Assembly (NCBI GenBank): GCA_963810915.1
Contig: CAWEPH010000001.1
Span: 62,001 to 126,000, forward strand
Direction: 5' to 3'
Length of the DNA stretch: 64,000 nucleotides
Source of the DNA: JAOUEA01 sp963810915
GTDB taxonomy: Bacteria > Actinomycetota > UBA4738 > HRBIN12
Both the position numbers and the translations under genes were made by a program. The notes under the pieces were generated by a model. It was not told the origin of the DNA. It worked only from the letters and a program-made list of their open reading frames with translations, and did not search any database. Position 1 is the stretch's first letter. Every line of letters starts with the position of its first letter. This document shows positions 42,650-51,129 of the stretch, piece after piece.

Positions 42650-44146
42650 TTACTCGACCCAGTCGAACGTCTTGGTGACCGCCTTCTTCCACTGGGCGTA
42701 CTCGGCGCTGACATCGTCGGCGCTCATCTTCGGGGTCCACTCCTTGTCCTTGCCCCAGTTCTGCCGCAGGTCCTCGTAGGAGGCCCAGAAGCCCACCGCG
42801 AGGCCCGCCGCGTAGGCGGCGCCTAGGGCCGTGGTCTCAGCCACCTTCGGCCGGATCACCGGCACCTGCAGGCAGTCGGCCTGGAACTGCATCAGCACGT
42901 CGTTGTAGACCATGCCGCCGTCGACCTTCAGCTCCTTCAGTTTGACGCCGGAGTCGGCCTCCATCGCGTCGAGGACCTCGCGCGTCTGCCACGCGGTGGC
43001 CTCGAGCGTCGCACGGGCGAAGTGACCCTTGTTCACGTACCGGGTCAGGCCGACGATGGCTCCACGGGCGTCCCCGCGCCAGTACGGCGCGAACAGACCC
43101 GAGAAGGCGGGCACGAAGTACATCCCGCCGTTGTCCTCCACGGTGGCCGCGAGGGTCTCCACCTCCTGCGAGGTGCTGATCAGCCCGAGGTTGTCTCGCA
43201 GCCACTGCACCAGCGCGCCGGTGATCGCGATCGCACCCTCGAGGCAGTACACCGCGGGGGCATCGCCGAGCTTCCACCCGACGGTGGTGAGCAGCCCGCT
43301 CTTGGAGGGCACCATGTCGGTGCCGGTGTTGAGGAGCATGAAGTTGCCGGTGCCATAGGTGTTCTTCGCGTCGCCCACGTCGTAGGCGGCCTGCCCGAAG
43401 GTCGCGGCCTGCTGGTCACCGAGGTCACCGGCGACCGGGATCCCCGCGAGCGTGCCCTTCGCGTCCCCGTACACCTCGGAGGACGGGCGGATCTCCGGCA
43501 GCATCGAACGCGGGACGCCGATGGCCGAGAGCAAGCCGTCGTCCCAGTCGAGCGTCGCGAGATCCATCAGCATCGTCCGGCTGGCGTTGGACACGTCGGT
43601 GACGTGGCGCCCGCCGTTGATCCCGCCGGTGAGGTTCCAGATGCACCAGGTGTCGATGTTGCCGAACATCAGGTCCCCGGCCTCGGCTCGCGCCCGTGCG
43701 CCCTCGACGTTGTCGAGGATCCAGCGCACCTTCGTCCCGGAGAAGTAGGTCGCGAGCGGGAGCCCGGTCTTCTCCCGGAAGCGGTCCTGCCCTCCGTCGG
43801 CCGAGAGCTGATCGACGAGGTCCTGCTGCCGCGTGTCCTGCCACACCAGGGCGTTGTGTACCGGCTCCCCTGTGTTCCGGTCCCAGACCACCGCGGTCTC
43901 GCGCTGGTTGGTGATGCCCACGGCCGCCAGGTCACTGGCGCCGATGCCGGCTTTCTTGAGTGCGCCGTCGATCACATCGGTCGCGCGCGCCCAGATCTCC
44001 TTGGGATCGTGCTCGACCCAGCCGGGCTTGGGGTAGATCTGCTCGTGCTCCTTCTGGTCGACGCCCACCACCGCACCGGCGTGGTCGAAGATCATGAAGC
44101 GCGTGCTGGTGGTGCCCTGGTCCAGGGCACCTACGTAGTCAGCCAT
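42650..44146 (-). CDS. glpK: Glycerol kinase
   Basis: A 498-residue FGGY kinase of the exact usual length. ALDQGTTSTR begins the phosphate-binding region, and GITNQRETAVVWD, NALVWQDTRQQ, GTGNFMLLNTG and VDGGMVYNDVLMQFQADCL are all typical GlpK motifs. It makes glycerol-3-phosphate from glycerol and ATP. It follows dhaL after 21 bases on the minus strand, so dihydroxyacetone and glycerol routes share one transcript. Confidence 0.96.
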   Translation of the reverse strand: MADYVGALDQGTTSTRFMIFDHAGAVVGVDQKEHEQIYPKPGWVEHDPKEIWARATDVIDGALKKAGIGASDLAAVGITNQRETAVVWDRNTGEPVHNALVWQDTRQQDLVDQLSADGGQDRFREKTGLPLATYFSGTKVRWILDNVEGARARAEAGDLMFGNIDTWCIWNLTGGINGGRHVTDVSNASRTMLMDLATLDWDDGLLSAIGVPRSMLPEIRPSSEVYGDAKGTLAGIPVAGDLGDQQAATFGQAAYDVGDAKNTYGTGNFMLLNTGTDMVPSKSGLLTTVGWKLGDAPAVYCLEGAIAITGALVQWLRDNLGLISTSQEVETLAATVEDNGGMYFVPAFSGLFAPYWRGDARGAIVGLTRYVNKGHFARATLEATAWQTREVLDAMEADSGVKLKELKVDGGMVYNDVLMQFQADCLQVPVIRPKVAETTALGAAYAAGLAVGFWASYEDLRQNWGKDKEWTPKMSADDVSAEYAQWKKAVTKTFDWVE

Positions 44147-44167
44147 GGCGGCCTCCTCGCATCCGTA

Positions 44168-44803
44168 TCAGTCGCCGGCCCATGTGTCGGCGACGGTCTT
44201 CAACAGCAGGAACGACGACGTGGCGCCCGGATCTTGGTGCCCGGCGCTGCGCTCGCCGAGGTAGCTGGCGCGACCCTTGCGGGCCACCAGAGGGATGGTG
44301 GCCTTCATCCCGTCCTCGCCCGCCGCGGCGGACCGCTGCAGGGCGTCGGACAGGGGCGCGTCCTCTGCCACGGCTTCGGCGAGCGCAGCCCGAGCAGGCC
44401 AGAGGGCATCCAGCATCGTCTTGTCGTTGGGCTCCGCCTTGCCGCGAGCCTGCACGCCGTCGACGGCCGCGGTGAGTGCCGCGAGCCAGTCCTCCGAGGT
44501 GAGCTCCGACTTCCCGGCGGTGGAGACGCCCAGTTGGAGGAAGAGCGTTCCGTACAGCGGCCCGCCGGCGCCCCCGACGGTGGAGACGAGCGTCATCCCC
44601 ACCGTCTTGAAGAGCGCGCCGATGTCCCCGGCGGGCACGGTGTCGATCTTGCCGAGCACGGCCTGGAACCCGCGATCCATGTTGATGCCGTGGTCCGCGT
44701 CGCCGATCGCCGAGTCCAACTCGGTGAGGTAGCCCTTCTCCCGCGCGATCGTCTCCGCGTAGGCCCGGACGAACCTCAGCGCGTCGTCGTACGTGACGCT
44801 CAA
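44168..44803 (-). CDS. dhaL: Dihydroxyacetone kinase subunit L
   Basis: A 211-residue helical-barrel protein that holds the nucleotide. The Mg/phosphate motif GDADHGINMDRG (near residue 32) and the late RSAGHQDPGATS are diagnostic. In PTS-type systems DhaL keeps bound ADP, rephosphorylated by DhaM; a DhaM-type gene with complete Enzyme I is 5 kb downstream. The start is GTG at 44803, 33 bases after dhaK. Confidence 0.94.
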   Translation of the reverse strand: MSVTYDDALRFVRAYAETIAREKGYLTELDSAIGDADHGINMDRGFQAVLGKIDTVPAGDIGALFKTVGMTLVSTVGGAGGPLYGTLFLQLGVSTAGKSELTSEDWLAALTAAVDGVQARGKAEPNDKTMLDALWPARAALAEAVAEDAPLSDALQRSAAAGEDGMKATIPLVARKGRASYLGERSAGHQDPGATSSFLLLKTVADTWAGD

Positions 44804-44836
44804 CCTCCTACCCCCTCGAACGTGCGCGTTCCCTCC

Positions 44837-45838
44837 TCAGGCGCCCCAGCGGAGGCCGGCGGTCTTGACCGGCGCATCCCAGAGCTTGGCGAAGTCGTCG
44901 TTCATCCTCAGCAGGGTGATGGAGCATCCCGCCATCTCGAGCGACGTGATGTAGGAGCCGATCAGGTTGCGGCTGATGGTGATCCCGCGGCCCTTGAGGA
45001 ACTTGTTCAGCTCGTTGAACACCACGTAGAGCTCGATCAACGGGGTTCCGCCCATGCCGTTGACGAACGCGAGCACCTGGTCGCCGCTCGCGAGCGGGAA
45101 ATCGTCGACGACGGCGGTCGCCATCAGCTCCACGATCTCCGCCGCGCTCTTGAGCTTCATGCGCTCGCGACCGGGCTCGCCGTGGATCCCGATGCCGATC
45201 TCCATCTCGTCGTCGCCCAACTCGAACGTGGGCTTGCCCGCTGCCGGCACGGTGCACGACGTGAGCGCCATGCCCATCGTGCGGCCGTTCGCGTTGACGT
45301 CGCGGCAGATGTCGGCGACCTCCTTGAGCGGCCGCCCTTCCTCGGCGGCCGCGCCGGCGATCTTCTCCATCAGCACGGTGGTGCCCACCCCGCGACGTCC
45401 CGCCGTGTACAGGGAATCCTGCACCGCGACGTCGTCGTCCACGATCACGGCCTCGACGTCGACCCCTTCGGCGCGACACAGTTCCGCCGCCATCTCGAAG
45501 TTCATAACGTCGCCCGTGTAGTTCTTGACGATGTGGACCACGCCGGCGCCGCCGTTCACGGCCTTGGTGGCGGCCTCCATCTGGTCGGGCGTGGGAGAGG
45601 TGAAGACCTCGCCCGGACAGGCAGCGTCCAACATGCCCATGCCCACGAATCCTCCGTGCATGGGTTCGTGGCCCGACCCGCCGCCGGAGATCAGGGCGAC
45701 CTTGCCCTGGACCGGAGCGTCGGCCCGGACCACGTAGTACGGGTCGTAGAACACCTTGACGAGGTCGGCGTGCGCCGCCTCGACCCCTTGCAGTTCCTCC
45801 CGGACGACGTTCGCCGGGTCGTTGATGAGCTTCTTCAT
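44837..45838 (-). CDS. dhaK: Dihydroxyacetone kinase subunit K
   Basis: A 333-residue protein that binds dihydroxyacetone covalently. ISGGGSGHEPMHGGFVG holds the substrate pocket and GIGIHGEPG (near residue 218) provides the His that forms the hemiaminal. NGMGGTPLIELYVV is a further family mark. The length matches PTS-type DhaK rather than the single-chain ATP-dependent kinase. It is followed by dhaL and glpK. A strong hairpin lies between it and upstream glpF. Confidence 0.95.
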   Translation of the reverse strand: MKKLINDPANVVREELQGVEAAHADLVKVFYDPYYVVRADAPVQGKVALISGGGSGHEPMHGGFVGMGMLDAACPGEVFTSPTPDQMEAATKAVNGGAGVVHIVKNYTGDVMNFEMAAELCRAEGVDVEAVIVDDDVAVQDSLYTAGRRGVGTTVLMEKIAGAAAEEGRPLKEVADICRDVNANGRTMGMALTSCTVPAAGKPTFELGDDEMEIGIGIHGEPGRERMKLKSAAEIVELMATAVVDDFPLASGDQVLAFVNGMGGTPLIELYVVFNELNKFLKGRGITISRNLIGSYITSLEMAGCSITLLRMNDDFAKLWDAPVKTAGLRWGA

Positions 45839-45872
45839 CGCCTGTGCGTCACCTCCTGGACTCAGCCGGGGA

Positions 45873-45898
45873 CGAGGGGGCCGCGGGCGGCCCCCTCG
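45873..45898 (-). terminator. 12-base-pair hairpin between glpF and dhaK
   Basis: CGAGGGGGCCGC (45873-45884) and GCGGCCCCCTCG (45887-45898) pair perfectly over 12 bases with a two-base loop. Read on the minus strand it comes 13 bases after the glpF stop and about 35 bases before dhaK. No U-tract follows, so it may be a partial terminator or processing/stability element setting the glpF:dhaK ratio. Confidence 0.65.
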
Positions 45899-45911
45899 CA
45901 GGCCCGGACGG

Positions 45912-46628
45912 TCAGAACTTCAGGTCGAATGCCCACTTCGCGATGAACGCTCCGATCACGCCTCCGATGACGGGTCCGACGACCGGGATCCATGAATAGG
46001 CCCAGTCCGACCCTCCCTTTCCCGGGATGGGCAGGATGAAGTGCATGATCCGCGGGCCAAGGTCGCGTGCCGGGTTGATCGCGTAGCCGGTGGGTCCACC
46101 GAGCGACATGCCGATCACCAACACCAAGAGCCCGACGAAGAAGGCTCCGAGCGCCGCGAACGTGGGCGCCTTGCCGATCGCGAGGATCCCGAGCAGCAGC
46201 ATCGCCGTACCGATGATCTCGGTGATCAGGTTGGCGGCGGTGTTCCGGATGGCCGGCCCCGTGCAGAACACGGCGAGCTTCAAGCCCGGGTCTTCCGTCT
46301 CGCCCCAGTGGACGAGGTAGGCGAGGTACACCAACGTGGCGCCGATGAACGCGCCGATGAACTCACCGGCGATCACCTGGGGCACATCTGCCCACTTGAA
46401 CGCCCCGATGGCCGCCAGGCCGATCGTGACGGCGGGGTTCAGGTGCGCTACGCCGCCGCTGACGGCGATGCTGGCGAGCACACCCATGGTCACGGCCATG
46501 GCCCATGCCCACGTGATGACGACCCATCCCGCGTTCTGCGCCTTCGACTTGTTCAACAGCACCCCGGCGACGACACCGTCGCCGAGCATGACCAGCACTG
46601 CGGTCCCGACAACTTCTCCGAGGAACAT
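45912..46628 (-). CDS. glpF: Glycerol facilitator (aquaglyceroporin)
   Basis: A 238-residue MIP-family channel. Both NPA boxes are present: HLNPAVTIG and INPARDLGPR; the Asp after the second NPA is the mark of glycerol-conducting members. Six membrane helices are evident. The ATG at 46628 has GGAGGGG 11 bases or more upstream; an in-frame GTG four codons earlier is possible. It appears to be first in the minus-strand glycerol unit and is divergent from the second dhaL. Confidence 0.93.
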   Translation of the reverse strand: MFLGEVVGTAVLVMLGDGVVAGVLLNKSKAQNAGWVVITWAWAMAVTMGVLASIAVSGGVAHLNPAVTIGLAAIGAFKWADVPQVIAGEFIGAFIGATLVYLAYLVHWGETEDPGLKLAVFCTGPAIRNTAANLITEIIGTAMLLLGILAIGKAPTFAALGAFFVGLLVLVIGMSLGGPTGYAINPARDLGPRIMHFILPIPGKGGSDWAYSWIPVVGPVIGGVIGAFIAKWAFDLKF

Positions 46629-46839
46629 CTCGGTGACCACCCCCTCCGAACTCGAGCCCTCGTGGGGCTTCCTCCCGTTACTTCGTACCCAAATCCCTTC
46701 CGGCACAGATGTCAATAGTCCGGGAGGGTCGACTTCTGAACCGCGATGCAGGATGATGTACGACATCCCCGAACGCACCGAACGGGATGGACGAGGGCGC
46801 GGTTTGACATGTTCGTGCACCAGCTGGAAGGTTGCCGAC
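46629..46839. promoter_or_regulatory. Divergent glpF / dhaL2 regulatory spacer
   Basis: This 211-base spacer is the likely promoter region of the large glycerol unit. A TTGACA hexamer on the minus strand (46710-46715) could be a -35 for glpF, although no good -10 is seen at the right distance. GATGT-ACG-ACATC (46755-46767) is a perfect 5-base inverted repeat and a candidate operator, perhaps for the IclR regulator encoded after dhaL2. GGAAGG at 46827-46832 is the ribosome site for dhaL2. Confidence 0.45.
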
Positions 46840-47505
46840 GTGAGCGACAACAGCGTGCGCGACGACACGCAGCTGGACGGAGCGACGATGCGCCGGTGGA
46901 TCCGACTCTGCGCCGGCGAGATCGCCGCCAACAGGGAGTTCTTGACCCAGTTGGACGCAGCCATCGGCGACGCCGACCACGGGATCAACATGGACCGGGG
47001 GTTCAGCGCCGCGATCACCGATCTCGAAACCGCGGAGGGCGCGTCCCCGGGCGAGGTGTTGCAGCGCGTGGGCACGACCCTCGTGTACCGGGTGGGGGGT
47101 GCCTCCGGACCCTTGTTCGGCGCCATGTTCCGGGAGGCGGGCGCCAGCCTCGGGACCGCAGAGCGCGCGAACCCGGAGGAGGTCCTCACGGCCCTGAAGG
47201 CCGGGATGGACGGGGTGCAGGGTCTCGGCGCCGCGGTCGAGGGAGACAAGACGATCGTCGACGCCTACGCTCCGGCACTGCGGGCCCTCGAACGTGGCCT
47301 GCGTGCCAACCGAGATCTCGCGGAGGCAGCGGCCAGCGCGGCCGATGCAGCGCGCGAGGGCGTGCGCGCCACGGTGCCGCTCCAAGCGCGCAAGGGACGG
47401 GCTTCCTATCTCGGGCCCCGCAGCGCGGGCCATCAGGATCCGGGAGCCACCAGCACCGCGCTCCTGTTCGTGGCGCTGGCCAGGGTGGTGAGCGGACCGA
47501 CGTGA
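46840..47505 (+). CDS. Second DhaL-type subunit
   Basis: A 221-residue DhaL paralogue. It keeps GDADHGINMDRG and ARKGRASYLGPRSAGHQDPG, so nucleotide binding looks intact. It differs from the dhaL at 44168 over much of its length (for example YRVGGASGPLFGAMFREAG against the other copy's VSTVGGAGGPLYGTLFLQLG), so it is a diverged copy, not a recent duplicate. It is transcribed away from glpF and has no DhaK partner beside it. It might share DhaK or take phosphate from a different donor. GTG start with GGAAGG upstream. Confidence 0.9.
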   Translation: MSDNSVRDDTQLDGATMRRWIRLCAGEIAANREFLTQLDAAIGDADHGINMDRGFSAAITDLETAEGASPGEVLQRVGTTLVYRVGGASGPLFGAMFREAGASLGTAERANPEEVLTALKAGMDGVQGLGAAVEGDKTIVDAYAPALRALERGLRANRDLAEAAASAADAAREGVRATVPLQARKGRASYLGPRSAGHQDPGATSTALLFVALARVVSGPT

Positions 47506-47548
47506 GCGATCGCCGCACGCATCCCCCGGTGCGGCGGCGCTCCCGGGA

Positions 47549-47554
47549 TAGCCT
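47549..47554 (+). promoter_or_regulatory. -10 hexamer TAGCCT before the IclR gene
   Basis: TAGCCT ends 9 bases before the ATG at 47564, a near-leaderless arrangement like several others in the window. Confidence 0.38.
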
Positions 47555-47563
47555 CCGCACGGG

Positions 47564-48385
47564 ATGCTCGGCGGCGGCGTGGCGGTGAGCGCCGGAGGCG
47601 AGCGCCGGAGCACGATCCAATCGGTGGAGCGTGCCGCGCGCATCCTGAAGGCGCTCGGGGCGGGCACCTCGCGCATGGGCGTGACGGAGCTCGCCGAGCG
47701 CTTGGGTCTCGCCAAGGGGACGTGTTACGGCCTGCTCCGAACCCTGGAGCGGCAGGAGCTCGTGGAGCAGGATCCCGAGACGGGGAAGTACCGGCTCGGA
47801 CCCGCGGTGCTCCAGCTCGGCAACGCCTTCCTCGACAACCACGAGCTCCGCGGCCGTTCGCTCCTGTGGGCGGACGCGCTCGCCTCGAGGGTGGGGCAGT
47901 CGGTTCGCGTCGGCGTCTTGAACGGTCCGATGGTCCTGATCGTCCACCACGTCTTCCGCCCTGACAACTCCGTGCAGATCCTCGAGGTCGGCGCATCGAT
48001 CCCCTGGCACGCCTGCGCGCTCGGGAAGGCGATCGTGGCCTATCTGGAAGGGGACGCTCTGCAGGAGAAGCTCGCGGAGCCCCACGCCCGCCTCACGGGT
48101 CGGACGATCGTCGACAACGAGGCGCTCGCAGGAGCGCTCGCCGAGGTCGTGCGGGACGGCGTGGCGCTGGAGGACCAAGAGGCGGTCGTCGGGGAGGCGG
48201 AGATCGCCGCCACCGTCTTCGATCATCTCGGACACCCGGCCGGTGCGATCGGTGTGGTCGGGTCCCTCGAGCGGCTCATGCCTGACGGCCCCGCGCCGGG
48301 GCTGGTCGCCGCCGTGAAGGAGACCGCGCGCGGGCTGTCGCGGGACATGGGTGCCGGCCGGCTCGCGGCGCGCGGCAACGCCTGA
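47564..48385 (+). CDS. IclR-family transcriptional regulator
   Basis: A 273-residue regulator. The N-terminal winged helix (about 16-80) reads TIQSVERAARILKAL and VTELAERLGLAKGTCYGLLRTLERQELV. The C-terminal IclR effector domain (about 95-265) includes VGASIPWHACALGKAIVAYL. The IclR group includes regulators of glycerol genes (GylR in Streptomyces), which fits the neighbouring dhaL2 and glpF; control of the adjacent hydroxy-acid oxidase is the alternative. GTG codons at 47579 and 47585 are alternative starts. Confidence 0.9.
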   Translation: MLGGGVAVSAGGERRSTIQSVERAARILKALGAGTSRMGVTELAERLGLAKGTCYGLLRTLERQELVEQDPETGKYRLGPAVLQLGNAFLDNHELRGRSLLWADALASRVGQSVRVGVLNGPMVLIVHHVFRPDNSVQILEVGASIPWHACALGKAIVAYLEGDALQEKLAEPHARLTGRTIVDNEALAGALAEVVRDGVALEDQEAVVGEAEIAATVFDHLGHPAGAIGVVGSLERLMPDGPAPGLVAAVKETARGLSRDMGAGRLAARGNA

Positions 48386-48387
48386 GC

Positions 48388-49413
48388 GTGGACGACGCCC
48401 GGCGCTACGTCACCGTCGAGGACTACGAGCCGGTGGCGCGCGACGCGCTCCCACCCGACGTGTACGACTACTACGCGGGCGGCGCCGGGGACGAGTGGAC
48501 GCTCCGACAGAACGTGCTCGCCTTCGACCGGTGGATGCTCCGTCCGAGGGTCCTTCGCGACGTCGGCGAGCCTGACCCCGCGACCTCCGTGCTCGGCTGG
48601 CCCCTGTCCTTCCCGGTCCTCGTGGCACCCTGGGCGTACCAGCGGATGGCGCATCCGGACGGAGAGCGGGCCACGGCCAGGGCGGCGGGGGAGGCGGGCA
48701 CGATCATGGTGGTCTCGACGACGGCCGACGACATCGCCGAGGACGTGGCCGCGGCGGGATCGGGCCCGAAGTGGTGGCAGCTCTACGTCTACGACGATCA
48801 CGGAGTCACGCGGGAGCAGCTCGCGCGCGTGACGAACGCGGGATACGGCGCCCTGTGCTGGACCGTCGATGTCCCCGTCGTCGGCGCGCGTCATCGTGAC
48901 GCGCGGAGCGGCTTCGAGATGCCGATCGGGCTGCCCACGTCGCAGCAGGTCTTCGATCCCTCCCTCTCGTGGGACGACCTCGGCTGGATCCGGGAGGCCG
49001 CGCCCGGGCTCCCGGTGCTGGTGAAGGGGATCCTCACGGCCGAGGACGCGGAGCTCGCCGTCCAAGCCGGGGTGGAGGGCATCGTGGTCTCGAACCATGG
49101 CGGGCGGCAGCTCGACGGAACGCCCGCTGGGATCACCGCGCTCCCGGAGGTGGTGGCGCAGGTGGCGGGGCGGGTGCCGATCCTGATGGACGGAGGCGTC
49201 CGGCGCGGGACCGACGTGCTGAAGGCCCTCGCCCTCGGCGCCGACGCGGTTCTCGTGGGCCGAGCGGTCGTCTGGGGCCTCGCGGCCGAGGGGGAGGCCG
49301 GCGTCGCCGGGGTGCTCAGGATCCTCCGCGAGGAGTTCACGAACGCGATGGCGCTCGCCGGCTGCCGCACGGTCGCCGAGATCGGTCATGCGCTGATCGC
49401 ACCGGCGCCCTGA
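48388..49413 (+). CDS. FMN-dependent alpha-hydroxy-acid oxidase/dehydrogenase
   Basis: A 341-residue TIM-barrel flavoprotein. It shows DVYDYYAGGAGDEWTLRQN, the FMN/active-site block VLVAPWAYQRMAHPDGE, the catalytic-His motif SNHGGRQLDG and DGGVRRGTDVLKALALGA. Such enzymes oxidise glycolate, lactate or related 2-hydroxy acids. It starts at GTG two bases after the IclR stop, so it is almost certainly co-transcribed with it. Whether it acts as an oxidase, monooxygenase or quinone-linked dehydrogenase is undecided. Confidence 0.9.
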   Translation: MDDARRYVTVEDYEPVARDALPPDVYDYYAGGAGDEWTLRQNVLAFDRWMLRPRVLRDVGEPDPATSVLGWPLSFPVLVAPWAYQRMAHPDGERATARAAGEAGTIMVVSTTADDIAEDVAAAGSGPKWWQLYVYDDHGVTREQLARVTNAGYGALCWTVDVPVVGARHRDARSGFEMPIGLPTSQQVFDPSLSWDDLGWIREAAPGLPVLVKGILTAEDAELAVQAGVEGIVVSNHGGRQLDGTPAGITALPEVVAQVAGRVPILMDGGVRRGTDVLKALALGADAVLVGRAVVWGLAAEGEAGVAGVLRILREEFTNAMALAGCRTVAEIGHALIAPAP

Positions 49414-49464
49414 GCGCCGTCCCGCCGGGTGACGGCCGCACGCATCGTCTGCCACCCTTGGCCC

Positions 49465-50292
49465 ATGAGCGGATACGACCTCCACACGCACAGCACGTGC
49501 TCCGACGGCACGGCCACGGTCACGGAGAACGTGCGGCTCGCCATCGAGCGCGGTCTCGAGGGGCTCGGCGTGACCGATCACGACACGACGGCCGGCTTGG
49601 ACGAGGCGGTCGCGGCGGCGGGGTCGGACCTCGAGATCGTGCCCGGCATCGAGTTCTCCGCCGAGTATCAGGGAGCGAGCCTCCACGTCCTGGCGTATTG
49701 GATCGACCCCGACGATCCCGAGCTCCAGGCCGAGCTCACCCGTCTCATGGACAGCCGGTTCCGGCGCGGCGAGATGATGATCGAGAAGCTCCAGGCGCTG
49801 GGGTACGACGTGTCCTTCGAACGGGTGCAGGAGATCGCTGGCGGCGGCCTGATCGCGCGGCCGCACGTGGCCAAGGCGATGGTCGAGGCGGGCATCGTCG
49901 ACACGGAGAAGGAAGCCTTCGACCGCTTCATCAGCGACGACGGCATCGCGAACGTGCCGAAGCACGCGCTCGATCCCGTACGCGCGGTGGCACTGATCCG
50001 CCAGGCGGGCGGCGTCTGTGTGCTCGCGCATCCCGGCATGTGGAAGGGTCAGGGCTCGGTTCCCGATGCGCTGATCGAGGACATGGCGGCGGCGGGCATG
50101 GCGGGGATCGAGGTCGATCATCCCGATCAGGACGCTGAGCAGCGCGCCTACTACCGAGCGATGGCCGAGCGCCTCGAACTCGTGCCGACGGGCGCGAGCG
50201 ACTGCCATGGGGCGCGGTACGACTTCCGGTTGGGCAGCGAGACGACCGACGCCGACCGCGTGGCCGAGCTGAAGCGCCGCGCCGGCCGCTAG
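49465..50292 (+). CDS. PHP-domain phosphoesterase (RNase AM / TrpH-like)
   Basis: A 275-residue protein with the PHP metal motifs DLHTHSTCSDGT (residues 4-15), GVTDHDT, PGIEFSAEY, VLAHPGMW and GASDCHG. Proteins of this size and motif set hydrolyse 3',5'-nucleoside bisphosphates or trim RNA 5' ends. The ATG at 49465 begins right before the first motif; an ATG-less 12-codon extension upstream to 49429 (GTG) seems non-coding. Confidence 0.87.
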   Translation: MSGYDLHTHSTCSDGTATVTENVRLAIERGLEGLGVTDHDTTAGLDEAVAAAGSDLEIVPGIEFSAEYQGASLHVLAYWIDPDDPELQAELTRLMDSRFRRGEMMIEKLQALGYDVSFERVQEIAGGGLIARPHVAKAMVEAGIVDTEKEAFDRFISDDGIANVPKHALDPVRAVALIRQAGGVCVLAHPGMWKGQGSVPDALIEDMAAAGMAGIEVDHPDQDAEQRAYYRAMAERLELVPTGASDCHGARYDFRLGSETTDADRVAELKRRAGR

Positions 50293-50310
50293 GTAGGGCG
50301 GCCTCCGCCG

Positions 50311-51119
50311 ATGTGTCCCGTGGAGCGGGTCGGTCCGGCGGATCCTCGGCTGCAGGACTTCACCAACCTGCGTGACGTCCAGCTCCGCTCCCTACGCGAG
50401 CCGCAGGAGGGCATCTTCCTCGCGGAGGGAGACAAGACGATCCGCCGCGCAGTGTCCGCCGGTTACGCGCCGCGCGCGCTCCTGTCGACCGAGCGCTGGC
50501 TGGCCCCGCTGGCGGACCTGATCGAGGCGACGGGGGTGCCCGTCCTCGTGGTCGACGACGAAACGCTCGAGGCGACCACCGGGTTCCCCGTGCATCGCGG
50601 GGCATTGGCCTCGATGGAGCGACGAAGGCTGCCGCCTCTCCGCGATGTCCTGGCCGGGGCTCGACGGGTGGTGGTCCTGGAGGATCTGAGCGACCACACG
50701 AACCTGGGGGCAGTCTTCCGGTGCGCGGCCGCGCTGGGGGTGGATGCCGCGTTGCTCACGCCACGCTGCGGCGATCCGCTGTACCGCCGCGCGGTACGCA
50801 CGTCGATGGGGGCGGTCTTCTCCCTTCCCTGGACGCGGATCCCGTGGTTCGAAGGCCCCGACCTCCTGCGGGACGAGGGCCTCACGCTCGTGGCGCTCAC
50901 CCCGGCGGCCGATGCGATCTCGCTCGACGAGGTCGAGCTCGAGGAGCACGCGCGGCTCGCGCTCGCCTCGGGAGCGAAGGCCACGGGCTCTCGAGCAGGT
51001 GGCTGGGCGCCGCGGAGCTGCGTGTGCGGATCCCGATGCGCCCCGGCGTCGACTCGTTGAACGTCGCCGCCGCCGCCGCCGTGGCCTTCTGGGCGTTGCG
51101 CACTCCACCGGCCCGATAG
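50311..51119 (+). CDS. TrmH/SpoU-family RNA 2'-O-methyltransferase, frameshifted as read
   Basis: The N-terminal substrate-binding domain (LRDVQLRSLREPQEGIFLAEGD) and the SPOUT domain motif 1 (VVVLEDLSDHTNLGAVFRCAAALGVDA) read in one frame up to about 50970. The conserved motifs 2 and 3 (LGSEGHGLS and IPMRPGVDSLNVAAAAAV) are in another frame ending at 51119. One missing base near 50974-50977 (in GCTCGCCTCGGG) restores a full protein of about 269 residues. Left uncorrected, the first frame stops at 51060 and lacks the SAM-binding knot. A sequencing error is the simpler explanation. Confidence 0.8.
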
Positions 51120-51122
51120 CAT
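51117..51122 (+). promoter_or_regulatory. -10 hexamer TAGCAT, leaderless start of HAD gene
   Basis: TAGCAT overlaps the methyltransferase stop and ends 7 bases before GTG 51130, which decides the HAD start in favour of GTG over the ATG at 51121. Confidence 0.45.
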
Positions 51123-51129
51123 GCCGCCT

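Noticed and set aside
46804..46809. TTGACA as a -35 for dhaL2
   Set aside because: It lies only about 30 bases before the start codon, leaving no room for a -10 and transcription start ahead of the ribosome site.
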